Position numbers and translations under genes: made by a program. A stretch of 64,000 nt of DNA. It comes from Metellina segmentata (Eukaryota; Arthropoda; Arachnida; Araneae; Tetragnathidae). The stretch lies in the NCBI GenBank assembly GCA_947359465.1, contig OX375873.1, positions 131,890,899 through 131,954,898 on the forward strand. Direction: 5' to 3'. Under the pieces are notes generated by a model. It was not told where the DNA came from. It saw only the letters and a program-made list of their open reading frames with translations, and searched no databases. Position 1 is the first letter of the stretch. Each line of letters starts with the position of its first letter. Positions 35,090 through 47,029 of the stretch are shown piece by piece.

Positions 35090-36655
35090 ATTACTGTGGT
35101 GACCACCGCTGGGAAACGTAACTCTTTATTTCATAGTATATGCTTCTTATAGAATATTGTGGGTTATTCAGATTTGTATGAACCAAGGAGATTACTTACG
35201 GTTTTTATATCGCGTTATTGTACGGATGAGTAAATATAATTTATAAAGTTATATGATATATTTCCTTTTTAACAATGAACGAAGACTAAAGGTTTCTCTC
35301 TCTTATAGGTTTCTCTCTCTTAACCATTGGATACATGCTGTCAGTAAGCATATTATGGAATAAAGGAAATTATTTTGAAATTACTTTTTTAACGCAGTGT
35401 ACAGGATGTATTTTTAAACTTGTGTGTGAACCAAGATTATTTACATTTTTGCATATATTTACTGTACGGCTGTGTATATATGCATTTCATGTTATCGATA
35501 CTTCCTTTTCGAAAGAATTAAAACTCTGTCTCACTGAACCATTACATATATTCCATCAGTATGCACATTATGAAGTAAAGAAAAAAATTATTAAATATAT
35601 TTAAAATGTTTTGCACGGAATTTATTTTTAAATTTTACATTTTTTAAATAGGGTCACCGAACGTAAATTGTGTGTCTGTGTGGGTTACAAGTTCAGAAGA
35701 TAAAGGATCTACTTCTATTTGTTATAAAATAGATGACTGGCCCTAATAATTCTCTTCTGCTGTCATGATTATAAAGAGAAATGTTTCAATTCTGAACCAA
35801 GTTCAGAAATCTTCAGAATATTATGCAAATTTTAAGCGACTCGCGATATTCTTTGGGAATTTATCGTAGTGTGATACTTGATAAGTTTTCGGCCCAAAAC
35901 TGACCAGGTCGTCATCATAGAACAATGGAAATATATGGAATACAATATATCTTGGCATTAGCAAAATTGGTTAAATCTTGATGGACGAGATATCTTATCG
36001 AAACCACTTGGAGACAAACGGTTATGGTAATCCCATATGACGCATATGTAATATGTTGTGAATTATATACTTGCTAAACTATTGGCTAAAATTATATTAA
36101 TACTAAGTTATTTCAGCATTAAATTTGTTACTGACCTTCCCAACTTTATGTGAACGTTTAAAAAAAAAATATCTTTTCATCAAAGTTATGCAATGAGATA
36201 CGCTTTTAACTTATAGCTAATTAACATTTCAACCAAATGGATATAAAACCCAATGCAATTACTGAAAATGAACAAGTATATTAGTTTACTAGCAATGAGA
36301 AAAGGAAATACACATATAGATAGATATTCGAAATTAATTTAACGATTCTCGGACCGGAATTGTTTCAATACATTCTAGTGGTTTTAGTGAGCCTAATTTG
36401 TAAGCTAATCATACAATTATATATCTAAACTTAAATTTGTTTTCAATTGGTTCAATGTTTAAAAAAATTGAGAAATTGATAAAAACGATCAACAAATGGT
36501 TCAACCTAAATTCACTTTTGAAAATAACTCAAAGTTTGATAAATTAATTTATGTTTTATGAATAAAATCAGTTCATTCAGTATTATATCCAGATCCCGCA
36601 ATTTGAAAAACTATTTAAAATGAACACTGTTCATATTATTTATTTCCGGATGCTC
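35090..36655. other. AT-rich intergenic DNA with a palindromic repeat cluster
   Basis: Decayed copies of the GAGATATCTCGTC repeat lie at about 35,870-36,010. A 15-bp duplication, GGTTTCTCTCTCTTA, lies near 35,290 and 35,308. Nothing else recognised. Confidence 0.45.
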
Positions 36656-36659
36656 GTAT

Positions 36660-36930
36660 ATTCTAGGTAGGTATTTAATTACCTGGAACAACACAACGGA
36701 CTATTGGAAACGGTCAATCTTGAAGGGAAAGACCCCCAAAGATTACACCTCATCAGTTTGAACCACGATCAGATGACGAGGTCAACACTTGAGTTGGCAA
36801 CCCAGTCACCAAACTTCCACACCACGCCAACGTCCGGACCTTAAAAACCGTGGCAGATTTAACGTGCAGCAGTCCCCGCATACACGACGGTCTTTGGTTG
36901 GAACTTAATTTTGAACTAGATTAAGTCAAA
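36660..36930 (-). repeat. SINE family A copy
   Basis: GATCAGATGACGAGGTCAAC, CTTCCACACCACGCCAACGT and CGTGGCAGATTTAACGTGCA match the family-A body in reverse orientation. The tRNA head is too decayed to recognise. Confidence 0.65.
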
Positions 36931-37059
36931 AAATACCTGTCCGCCATCTTACATACATAATTGAGATAGCTGACACTAAGAATTTACCAAAGCACTAAAA
37001 GAAAGCTAAGCGTCCTCGCAAAATAAATGACAAAGTGTTGCCAAAAAAAGCTCCAAGCA

Positions 37060-37480
37060 CGTGTACCACTGTCACTGAGAATCGAAATTCTGAATCGAAA
37101 AGAAACTAAAAAAAGTAAATCTCGGCCGTCCATATTTTCCCTATGCTACCAACCGTCATTTTAAAAAGCCATACAAATATGTATCTCGTACGACGCATCT
37201 TTCCTTTCTAGGAACGAATAAAAAAGCCAGGAGCGAACGTAATTAATGGAGTTGGATTACAAATTGGGAACGATTTTTCAATAAAACCCCCTCGAGTTGC
37301 CGTAAGACGAAGCACTGTCGTGGAAAGGCACGAAAAGTAAAAAAAAAAGTGCCGGTGTCTAGGTTAATAAATGTTATTTTATTTTCCTAAATACTTTTCT
37401 CTCCTTTTTTTTACTCGCCGCTCCTAACTTATCGAATACCGATACGAGTACATTGTAAGATAAATTAAGTTTTTATGAAT
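37060..37480. other. Mixed island, possibly conserved non-coding
   Basis: Non-repetitive sequence with an A-run (about 37,340) and GGAACGAT/CGTAATTAATGGAG words. No gene supported. Confidence 0.3.
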
Positions 37481-38015
37481 TTTTAAGCATTTCGCGCATT
37501 TCAGCTTCTCAATAAAACAGATTGACAGAGCAGGTGTTTTAAATGGATGCAATTCTTTTTCTACGGTTACGTAATAATACGCGCGGTTCAATTATTTAGA
37601 GTCAATGGATTATGGATGGTTCTTTTTTATGGTTTTATCAATTCCACTGCTAGAAGCGTTAATGTGAATCGTTCTGTGTTTTAACGAATTGCATTTGAAA
37701 TGATGGAAATTTCTGGAATTTTTGAGGTTGTTTTTAATTTGAGCGGAACAATTAAAACATCAAAATATGTACTCTTTCGAAATCCCATCGGAGCTGTTTT
37801 CAAATAAGAAGTTTTTGCACAGGTATACTCTCCTGTAGTATGTTGTCCCGATTTGACCTGATGTGGAATAAAACCTCAGTAATTATGTATTAACGTTTAC
37901 CTTCAGTTATGTTCTTGGGGATATGAGTAGAACTTTACTGAAATACACTTAAACCTGCAAGTGGTTACAACAGGCCATCTCATCCATAAAGATCTGACCA
38001 ATTTTGCTAAAGGTT
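37481..38015. other. Intergenic DNA, nothing recognised
   Basis: AT-rich without supported features. Confidence 0.5.
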
Positions 38016-38019
38016 GATA

Positions 38020-38130
38020 AGTTGGTTATGACACAAAGGCCATATTAGTTGGTTATGACACAAAGACCATATTTGACCATGATACGCCAAATATAAGACA
38101 GACAACTTCAAGCAAAAGATGTTGTGATAG
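38020..38130 (-). repeat. SINE family B fragment, partly duplicated
   Basis: TTGGTTATGACACAAAGGCC is repeated about 25 bp later as TTGGTTATGACACAAAGACC, then TTTGACCATGATACGCCAAA. This corresponds to the terminal part of family B with an internal duplication. Confidence 0.55.
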
Positions 38131-38444
38131 GGAAAAACGAGGGATTCTGGACTAGAATAATAAATGATTGGGGTATCCACGCAGCGGGACCCCTTTATTT
38201 ACTTAAGACATTATATAGTGTGGGCCCATCTGTTGAATTATATTGTTCTTGTTGAATTACAGTGTTCTGCAATACAACTCCAAGTACATATTTAGAACTA
38301 CATTTTTTTTTATCCTCTGCTGGAAAATTATTCCTTTGCTTAAAATGAAAACGTAAACTTTGAAAAATAATTTTAAAATCTGTCATATGTTTATGCGGTT
38401 GCCATTCCAAGAGAAAACAATAATAATTAAATTTCTTTAAATTC

Positions 38445-38569
38445 ATTTTAAAATGTTCTAGATTTAATTTTAAACTTCGCCGCGGCCCAAAAATTGCAAA
38501 ACATTCGGACTACCTGTGTGCTAAGTCTGATAGCTGTAAGTGCCATAGAATCGTCAAGATTTTGCGGCC

Positions 38570-38610
<41 letters not shown>

Positions 38611-38635
38611 ATGCAGACAAACACTTCCTTTTATA
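38445..38635 (+). repeat. Dispersed repeat 3' end with poly(A)
   Basis: A block with GCCGCGGCCCAAAAATTGCA, GGACTACCTGTGTGC and GATTTTGCGGCCGC is followed by about 38 A residues. The same block, without the long A tract, occurs at 58,308-58,460. The layout suggests the end of a retroposed element. No reverse transcriptase is visible here. Confidence 0.6.
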
Positions 38636-38639
38636 ATAT

Positions 38640-39045
38640 TAGAAAAGAGACAAAACTCGTAAACTTGTAGAGAATAGTTAAAACGAATTGTTAATGGCGT
38701 CTGCAGTATACAATACGAAAGTCATATATACGATATACTACTTCAAATTTTTTGCGGAAGAGGTACATTTATAAAAACGACCCTTGTTTTAAAAAATCAG
38801 TAAAATTAGTTTCAAATCAAGTGCTTAGGCTAATAGTTGAATATTATAATTTTTCTATACATCAATATAAAATTATGTAAACAACGTAAAGAACATTAAC
38901 TCTAATTTGTATACTCCTTACCTTGTGGGATCATTACCACGGAAACTTTAGCTGTATAACAACTAGTCACTTATCAATTTCTGTTATAGGGTTAGGTACA
39001 ATTCATGAACAATCCGTCCTACTGATTTTGGCAAAGTATAGTACA
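38640..39045. other. AT-rich DNA, nothing recognised
   Basis: No supported feature. Confidence 0.4.
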
Positions 39046-39048
39046 GTA

Positions 39049-39446
39049 CAAAGTCCCAAATCCGGACGTTTTGCTAATCAGCGTTTTTGGTTTTTTTCAC
39101 TTTCTTACATCTTTCCGACAATTTTTAAAGAACAAGGAGTTAAAGCTGGACCTAATTGATGAAACAACGCAAAATAACGGAGATGTTGAGAGTAAATACC
39201 ACACAGAAAAATTAGAAGATTTGCAAGTAAAATTTCGTGCATTGTGTGTGTATTAAAAAGATTTTTCTTTAAAAAAAATTATTCATATTTATAAATCTTC
39301 TTTTTTTTACTATTACAAACGCAAAATTCACGCGGTGGTGGTGGAGGGTTTAGATTACCGTTTATGGACAAAGATGCAAGTAATACGAAATCCGAAAACT
39401 GGAATGACCGAGGTCCGGTGGATTCCGAATTTGGACTTAGTACTGT
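39049..39446. mobile_element. Inverted-repeat element, pogo/mariner-like ends
   Basis: The left end CAGTACAAAGTCCCAAATCC and the right end, read on the other strand as CAGTACTAAGTCCAAATTCG, form imperfect inverted repeats about 395 bp apart. A CAGTA terminus is common in Tc1/mariner-pogo elements. No duplication or transposase could be confirmed. Confidence 0.4.
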
Positions 39447-39707
39447 CACATAAATACACTTACTATGAGGGGCTGTGATGTTTTGATCGATGTGACAAAA
39501 CATCAAACAAGGAATACTAACGATAGAAACACCGTCTATTTTTTAGAAATACTGAGGCCTGATAACTGGGATTCATGTAATCAAGCGCATCCAAGGAGGC
39601 AGTGATCGAAGTCGTATTAAAATGTTTAAATTCCGGTTTCCAGATAAACTGATACCTTTTCTGAGCACGAAGCAAGTACCAAGATATACATAACTCAGAA
39701 AGTATCA

Positions 39708-39713
39708 TTGGTA
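39708..39713. repeat. Left target-site duplication of the Polinton (TTGGTA)
   Basis: TTGGTA stands immediately before the left terminal repeat and is repeated exactly after the right one (55,385-55,390). Polintons are known to make 6-bp duplications. Confidence 0.95.
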
Positions 39714-40177
39714 AGTAGAGAGAAAATGCGGATATGAGAACAGGCGGAGCGGCGGAGCTAGTTGAGTTGTTTACCTCCTGGTGGTGACGTCACATGGAGG
39801 TGAGTTGTTTATACACTATTAGTGACGTCACGTGGAGTTGAGTTGTTTTCCCTCCTGCTTCGAGTTGAGTTGAGTTGTTTGTTTTGTTTCTTGAATTCCG
39901 TGGTTTGAGAGCAACAATGAGTTGAGTTGTTTTATGGATAAAGTTTCTTGACTACTGAGTGGCAACACCCTAATTTCAAAAACACGTGTTTTAGGCTTGT
40001 TTACATTTTTGGACTTTGATTTGTTTCTACCATTGATATGAGAGTCTAGTTGAGATGTTTGATGACTGCTTCTGATGGAAAACATTTAATCAGGAGTTGA
40101 GCTGTTTATTTATATCAAATATTTACTTTGAAAAGAAAGTTTCTTTACTGCTGAGTGGCAACACCCTAAACCACGTG
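39714..40177. repeat. Left terminal inverted repeat of the Polinton
   Basis: Matches the reverse complement of 54,920-55,384. Identity is complete to about 40,150 and then a few differences appear before the match ends at CCACGTG. It contains seven GAGTTGAGTTGTTT-like direct repeats and two GTGACGTCAC palindromes (39,784-39,793 and 39,822-39,831). An 85-residue frame appears in both repeats (39,828-40,085 minus) and is probably non-coding. Confidence 0.95.
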
Positions 40178-40295
40178 GAGCTTGGACTTTGATTTTTCGC
40201 ATCATTGTTACTCGTGGTGCCATCTGTTAGCACTTTTTTGAATGAAAATAATAACCTATTTGAAAATATTTAAAATATAAAGTAGCTGATATCTT

Positions 40296-40390
40296 TGTCG
40301 GATTTGAACTGGAGATCTCTCTCTCTCGGATAAAAGGTACTCGTAGCTGAGGATTAGTCAGATGCTATAACCGTTCAGCTACGAATACCT
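40296..40390 (-). ncRNA. Possible RNA polymerase III unit / hairpin
   Basis: On the minus strand there is an A-box-like TAGCTGAACGG (40,371-40,381) and a B-box-like GGTTCAAATCC variant (GTTCAAATCC, 40,300-40,309). T-runs that could end transcription follow further on. The segment 40,335-40,351 pairs with 40,374-40,390 in a 17-bp stem with one mismatch and one G-T pair, around a 22-nt loop. This is not a normal tRNA cloverleaf. It may be a SINE fragment caught in the element or a small structured RNA; both are inferences. Confidence 0.35.
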
Positions 40391-40399
40391 GGGTTGTAG

Positions 40400-40713
40400 A
40401 GAATTAAATATGAAGATGAACCTCTCCTGGCAACACCCTAATCCCCACGGTTGATATTTGTTGGTTAGTAATGAGTGAGTGTTTACATTAAGATAATGAA
40501 TTGACTCGACCCTGGGGGTTAAATCTGACCAATGATATGAGAGGGGGAGGGGCTACCATAGTCTACGACGGGGAGAGTTCTACCATATCAATCAGTGCTG
40601 AGAGAGAGGTTACCTACAATTAGATTTGACTCCTCTACAGCTAATATCTCACCCATTTGAGAAGTTACCCGAGAAGACTAGCTCTCCCATGTTTTTCTCT
40701 CAGCCCATAGAAA
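40400..40713 (+). promoter_or_regulatory. Polymerase upstream region
   Basis: Between the left repeat and the polymerase start codon. It holds GA- and G-rich stretches (GAGAGGGGGAGGGG near 40,540) and no TATA box at an expected position. The promoter is presumed from location only. Confidence 0.3.
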
Positions 40714-43463
40714 ATGTCGCTTGAAGAAGAATTTGAAGAAGTTGATGTACCTATAACCGAAGAAGTGGCAACAATTGTAGACTTTGGTGAGGCCAACTCA
40801 ACCCAGCTGCCTGAGCCTTTTGACGATTTGACGTGTACAGTGTGTAGTAAAAAGTTCAAACAACGCCGTAATCTTCTGCGGCATATTATATCAACACACG
40901 AGAAGGATAGCCATCGATGCCCTCAGTGTGATACGACTTTCACGCGTAAAGATATTTTAAGCAGACACTTGAAAACCCATGACAAGCCGCAGAAGAGGAA
41001 ACTCCCTGATAACGAGAACCCTGCGAAGAGAAAGTGTGCAAATAAAAGGAATTGCGCTGATCCATCATCGTCGAAAGCTTCAACGTCTAGAGGTGTACCA
41101 TCGAAAAAGCGATGTCTCGATACGTTCGATGTTGATTGTATTCACTCAAACGAGGAAACCAACCAGGATCTCCAAGTTTTCCTGCATTCTGTGCAACCCG
41201 AGTTGGAACGGAGAATCCAAGATGTCGTCGTTTCGGAAAACGGTATAAAATATTACTTAAATGCTACTGTTCAATTCATTCGTCGCATATCTGAGGATGA
41301 AGACGAACGATGTGTTTCCCATTTCCGTAGCAAATGCGAAATTGTTTTACCCGGAACTTCTCCAAACATCGAATCAGCCATTGAGAAGGTAAGAAATCTT
41401 TTTTTTTAATTAATTTTTTTTTATTTATTTTATTTTACATATTCTTTTTCAAAAATTGCTTGTTTTCATAATCTATATAATTTAAAATAAATTTTCTCTT
41501 TTTATTGTTTAAGGTACTCTCTTCTTATGAGGAATTTGAAGGAAAGGGATCTGGATGGGTTTTAGATGAAATTCTAAACTTGGAGCTCAAGACAGCAACG
41601 TACAGACCTTTAGCTGCCTCCTCATACATTCCTCTCCCCAGAAAACTGCAACGGAAGTGCGCTATAATCAACGTGCAGAATAATGATGAAAAGTGTTTGG
41701 TATGGAGCGTTTTGGCGGCTCTTCATCCTGCGGACCATAATGCACACCGCGTGAGTAATTACAAAATTTATGAGAAAGAGCTCAATGTCACTGGGATAGA
41801 TTTTCCCACTCCCGTATCACAGATTGAGAAATTTGAGCGAGTGAATAATATTTCCGTAAATGTATTTGGATATGAAAACGACGTCTTCCCTCTACGCATC
41901 ACAACTAAGAAATGTACAAACCATGTAAATTTACTCCTCATTTCGAATGAGGAGAGTAGGCATTACTGCTGGATAAAGAATATGAGTGCCCTTTTAATGG
42001 ATCTGACAAAGCACAAAGGGAAGGCCTTTTATTGTGATTTTTGCTTGCATAGGTTTACCTCTCCCGCAAATCTAACTTCCCACATTGAAAGTTGCCAGGC
42101 ATATGGCCCCCAAAAAGTTAAAATGCCCGAGGAGGAAAACAAATGGCTACATTTTCAAAATTTTCATTTTAATTTGCAGGTCCCATTTGCAATATATGCA
42201 GACTTTGAATGCGTTCTCTTAAAAAAATCTACCTGCCTTCCAAACCCATCACACTCCTACACTGTCCCCATTGCGGATCACATTCCTTGTGGCTACGCCT
42301 ATGTGATCGTAGGTCCTGATGGAAAATTAACGAAGGCCCCAGTAATATACCGTGGACCTAATGTTATTCATAATTTTTTAATTAGTTTAATTCGTGAGGA
42401 GAAAGAAATCCTACAGATCATAAAGACCGTGATACCTATGCATTTCACAGAAAATGATTGTCAAAAATTTGAAGCTGAATTAAATTGTCATGTTTGCGAA
42501 AAGCCTTTGGGAAGTGATAAAGTGAGAGATCACGACCACTTAACCGGTGTCTATAGAGGTGCTGCTCACAATAAATGCAACCTAAATTATAAAATTGCCA
42601 CACATATCCCTATCATCATGCATAATTTGAAGGGGTATGATAGTCACCTCATTATACAGGGATTAGGGGATTTAAAAACTAAGAAAATCGAATGCATTGC
42701 AATTAATAGTGAAAAATTTATTTCCTTTTCCCTCGGTTCTCTAAGATTTTTGGATTCTCTACAATTTTTAAACGCTTCATTGGATAAATTAGTTAGCAAT
42801 TTAGACCCCAGTAGAGCAATAATGACTCGCGAATATTTTCGGCAAAATACTTCTCTAATGCTTCGAAAGGGGTGTTACCCATATGAGTATATGGATTCCA
42901 TCGATAGATTTACTGAAACTAAGCTCCCTCCAAAAAGTGATTTTTTTAGCTCCTTAACTGAGCAGCATGTATCTGATGAAGATTATGAACACGCCCAAAA
43001 TGTATGGGAGAGATTTAATATTTCAAATTTAGGAGAGTATCACGATTTATATGTATGTACTGATGTCCTTCTCCTTGCCGATGTTTTTGAAAATTTTCGC
43101 ACTATCTGTCAGGCATTTTATAAAATTGATCCTTGTCACGTATACACGGCACCAGGTTTGGCTTGGCAGGCTTGTCTGCGCATGTCTAACGTAAGGTTGG
43201 AGCTTATAACTGACGTAGACATGCATCTTTTTATCGAAAAAGGTATTCGAGGGGGCATCTCAATGATATCGCATCGATATGCGAAAGCCAACAATCCCTA
43301 TTTAGAAGGTTATGATCCATCGCTCCCATCAAACTATATCATGTACCTGGACGCAAATAACCTTTATGGATGGGCCATGTCTCAAAGCTTACCCACTCAT
43401 AATTTTGAATGGGTGGATACCTCCACGGATGTTCTATCTGTTCCGGACGACACGTGGAGATAA
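40714..43463 (+). pseudogene. polB: Polinton type-B DNA polymerase, truncated
   Basis: Two exons. Exon 1 (40,714-41,388) encodes two C2H2 fingers (C41/C44/H57/H62 and C69/C72/H85/H89) and a basic, nuclear-signal-like stretch. Exon 2 (41,514 onward) gives the conserved N-terminal polymerase region, a further Cys/His finger, and the 3'-5' exonuclease motifs: Exo I Asp-Phe-Glu at 42,201-42,209, Exo II around GYDSH at 42,636, Exo III around YVCTDVLLLAD. It also has a CHVCEK...RDHDH...HNKCN Cys/His module, and palm motif A (LDANNLYGWAM, Asp codon at 43,350). The frame then stops at 43,461-43,463. Palm motifs B and C and the thumb are missing, and I find no sign of them downstream. Family members are protein-primed replicative polymerases. 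The loss would abolish synthesis, although exonuclease residues remain. Confidence 0.93.
41389..41513 (+). other. Intron in the polymerase gene
   Basis: Donor GTAAGA at 41,389 follows the Lys codon AAG. The acceptor is TTTATTGTTTAAG ending at 41,513, preceded by a T-rich tract. Both flanks are phase 0, and the segment contains stops in the exon frame. Splicing joins two frames that are contiguous in known Polinton polymerases. Confidence 0.8.
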
Positions 43464-44368
43464 TAGGAGACAACACGTATCGCATTATTCTCGTATGGGT
43501 CAGAATAACAATCATTTCAATTTCTTACATTCGGAATAGGAAGGAATGGACTTGGTTAACTGCCCTTTGTGCTGAATTTCAACTGAAGGAAACACGAAGC
43601 TCAAATTTGCTATAATCTCCTGGCTGTTGCATTTTGGAAATGACACTAAACTTCGGAAGTTGTCAGAGATTAGTTGTCTCTTGTTTTCAGTAGTTGGACA
43701 TCATTACCTCCACGTAACAGTGTTCAAGGACACCTTATCTCTACTTTATAGCACTCGTGGTTAAATCGCTTAGAGCTTTGATGTTCAACGCTCCTTTCAG
43801 TTTTCCATATCTTGCTCGATCATATCATGGATTATCGAAGCATTATTATACACATATTGCCTTGTAACAAAGCTTTAGAATGAGATTTGTATCTGTAGAT
43901 ACTAGGTGCGAAGGTGCCTGTTGGTGTTAGTTCTGGTACAAATCTAATTCAAAGTAGGCAATAATCCAAAGATAAAAAGGTTTTTTCAAACACAATCATT
44001 GTGTTACATAAATCTTATTGACTACATAAGTTTAAAATGAAATTTCCTTTTAGAGGACAGGTGACTGAATTAATGGTGTTTTCAAATGTTAAATCTCTTG
44101 GTCTTTTTCTCTTTTTGTATTCTGTAGCTTTTTGGCACAATGCTCATGAATACATGTTAAGAAATCCGCGGTTGACCATACGCTATCTCATCCTGTGTAC
44201 GTTGGCATAAAACTTCTCGAATGTACATTTTGATAACTTTTCTGGGAGGAAGTCGTTACCCATATCTGCGACATTTTACAAATGATGAGAAATAAATTTT
44301 AGTATAGTTGAACTTTTAGCCACATTTTAGTCTGCGTTTTTGTACCTACTCTATTAACTCTCAATTTT

Positions 44369-44583
<215 letters not shown>

Positions 44584-45037
44584 TTTTAGAAATATACATT
44601 TTTGGAAAATTGAGATTAAATCGCTATAGACCAAGTCATATAGAAACAAGTAGGATGTACCAATTTTCTCAAAAAATACATTCTTCTACAAGAAAAATAT
44701 AACTTTGTATAAACACAAAAATAAGGTTCATAATTGGCTTACGATTTTTTTTATCTTTGCACGGTCGTTAAAATACAAAGCCTGATATAGAACGAAGCAG
44801 GATGTAACGATAGCATCATTCAGAAAAGCCTTTTTAACTTTAAAAAGCGTAGCTATTGCTATTGATTTCTTTAAAAGTTCCACAACTCGTGTTTGCTGTT
44901 CTGCTCTATAAGGGAGCCATAACACACAGTTCCATTAAACTTTAAAATACTCTTCATAATGAAACTGCATACTTTTGTCACTTAATGAATGAAAATATGA
45001 CAAGTTCTATACAACATAAAAATTGCTTAATACTTAA

Positions 45038-45545
45038 CCCTTCTTTGCATAATGGTGGAAATTTCCATCATAACATTGAATGCCCAAAAATTATATAAAA
45101 GAGCAAGTTCACTTTAAGTTGATCGTGTCTGGATACCTTTTTAATGTCCATTGCATAAAAAAAAACATAGCTGTCAAAAATAAGCAAGTGTCACTATCAG
45201 TAAAACGAGCTTGAAGTTGTCATTCCGCTGTTTGTTGTAGTTGCAATAAACGTATGATTTCGTTTTTTATTTTGTTTTATTATATTTGAGTTTCTATTGC
45301 TAAAAAAGTGAAAATGAGTGGAAGAAAAGTTTGTAACATGTGTTTCTGTTATTTTTAGAGCAATTTATGAAAAAGTTTGCGTTTAATTTAAAAAATACCA
45401 CATGATACCATCCTATTGTTTTTTGCTAAATTTATACTATAAATATATACTAAGATTTTTTTAACCATTTTTCCTTTAATTTGGAACATGAATTATATCA
45501 CCTTGATTTATTTCACCAATAAAGAAAAAATCATGCAAAGAAGGG
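45038..45545. mobile_element. piggyBac-like MITE, 508 bp
   Basis: Inverted repeats CCCTTCTTTGCAT at the start and ATGCAAAGAAGGG at the end are directly flanked by TTAA at 45,034-45,037 and 45,546-45,549. TTAA duplication with CCC...GGG ends is typical of piggyBac. No transposase is present. Confidence 0.85.
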
Positions 45546-46469
45546 TTAAGTTATCTAAATTTCAAAATATGCCAATACATAAATGAGCTCAGTAATTACG
45601 TGAGTACGTGTATGATAGTACATGCAAACACCAGAGATAAATCTGACGCATCCTGATTTTTTAATATTCTGTTTGCCTTAATCACACGCAAAACCACAGG
45701 TCTTTTTTCCCCACCCTACTGGCCTTGATGCATAATCCAATACATTTTTTATTCTGTTTTATTAATCTGTCCGAAAGAAAAACCTTGACCGCACCTTTGT
45801 TTGGATTTCACGGCTCTTAACAGAAAGAACTCACAAAAGAGTGAAAATTAGCATTTGTGTCAAACAATCAAAAGTGTTCTCTATGTATGTTATGAAAACA
45901 AGCATGCGTATCGCTTTGCAGAATCTTTGTTGATATGGACATAAATTTATGTAGAGCATAAAAATTCTGGCCTCATATTATTGAGAAATTCTAATAAGTA
46001 TAAAAAATAACAAAAATATCCTGCATAAATTTATTATCTTTTCAACATCCTGTTGGGCTTATAATCCTTAAATAGGAAAAGTGCATAAGACATTTCTACT
46101 TTAATAATGACTGCTGAAAATTGCAAATATTCCAAAATAAAAGGTGATTAACTTGTTGACAGGTTACCAAGGGATGGAAGAATACCATCAACACTAAAAT
46201 GAAGTATGCAAATTCTGATACTGCGGTGCATCTAAATTTATGTGAAAGATCGATATTTTTTGTTCTAGCGTATTCATAAGAATGAAAACAATTTCTTTTA
46301 ATGTGGTAAAATCAGAGTGATGAAAATAAAGTACTTGAAATTAATTCAATCGTGATTTTATTTCAAAATTAATTAAAACAATATTAGCGTTTTCCTTCCA
46401 TTTTTTAAATAACTATGTGCAATAAATATGAAATAAGTTCTACCACGCTTATTAATTTATGCAATTTAA

Positions 46470-46823
46470 TTGTGTACAACTACTTGGGTCCCTTCCGAAT
46501 GTGTTGATTCTACTCTCAGCTTCTTGATGAAATCGGCCTTCTGCAGCGTCATAGCAGAGGGTGAAGGTTTGTTCAACCCTTACGAAGAGACGGATGAGCA
46601 AGTGCTAGCCCAGAACAACCTACGGAACTTTAACGCCTCAGTGCTTAAGTTGAATCTGTTCATGGTTATGGAAAAGTTCCACCAACGAGTGTGTAAGTAT
46701 CCTATTCATTCATTGTTTGATCGCCCCTTGACTGAATTTGTAAACTTAGAATTGATATCATCCATTATTGTTAAAGAGTATATTGAAAAAGCAAGAGAGG
46801 AATTTTGTATGTTTCACATGTAG
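46470..46823 (+). CDS. Unidentified open frame / possible 3' exon
   Basis: The open frame runs from 46,470 without an ATG until 46,527. From that Met it encodes 98 residues with an acidic N-terminal part (GEGLFNPYEETDEQVLAQNN) and a helical C-terminal part ending in CMFHM. Codon use and GC content exceed the surrounding DNA. A possible splice acceptor (CTACTCTCAG) ends at 46,520 and a donor-like GTAAGT lies at 46,691. An AATAAA signal follows the stop near 46,866, so it looks like the 3' end of a plus-strand gene converging on the minus-strand genes. It is not the polymerase C-terminus. It may be a Polinton accessory gene that lost its 5' part. Confidence 0.45.
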   Translation: MCTTTWVPSECVDSTLSFLMKSAFCSVIAEGEGLFNPYEETDEQVLAQNNLRNFNASVLKLNLFMVMEKFHQRVCKYPIHSLFDRPLTEFVNLELISSIIVKEYIEKAREEFCMFHM

Positions 46824-47029
46824 AGTGAAAATAACATGTATTTTTTTTTTTGTGTTTTAAATCATGAATAAATGAGTAGACAGTAATTATTTTGCTTCAT
46901 CTTTATTGATTTACATAGAAATCCATTTACATTCTTTACTACCTCTGCTAATTGCTACCTTACTATGACAAACACCATATAATTATTGATATCAATCATG
47001 TTTATTTAAAACTATTGAAAATACAGAAG

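Noticed and set aside
39828..40085. 85-residue frame found in both Polinton terminal repeats
   Set aside because: It exists twice because the repeats are identical. Composition is driven by the GAGTTG direct repeats and no domain is visible.
43312..43615. Short plus-strand frames overlapping the polymerase end
   Set aside because: Alternative frames of the polymerase and of the junction sequence; no independent features.
46527..46823. C-terminal half of the polymerase
   Set aside because: No palm motif B or C pattern, and the residues do not resemble a type-B polymerase thumb.
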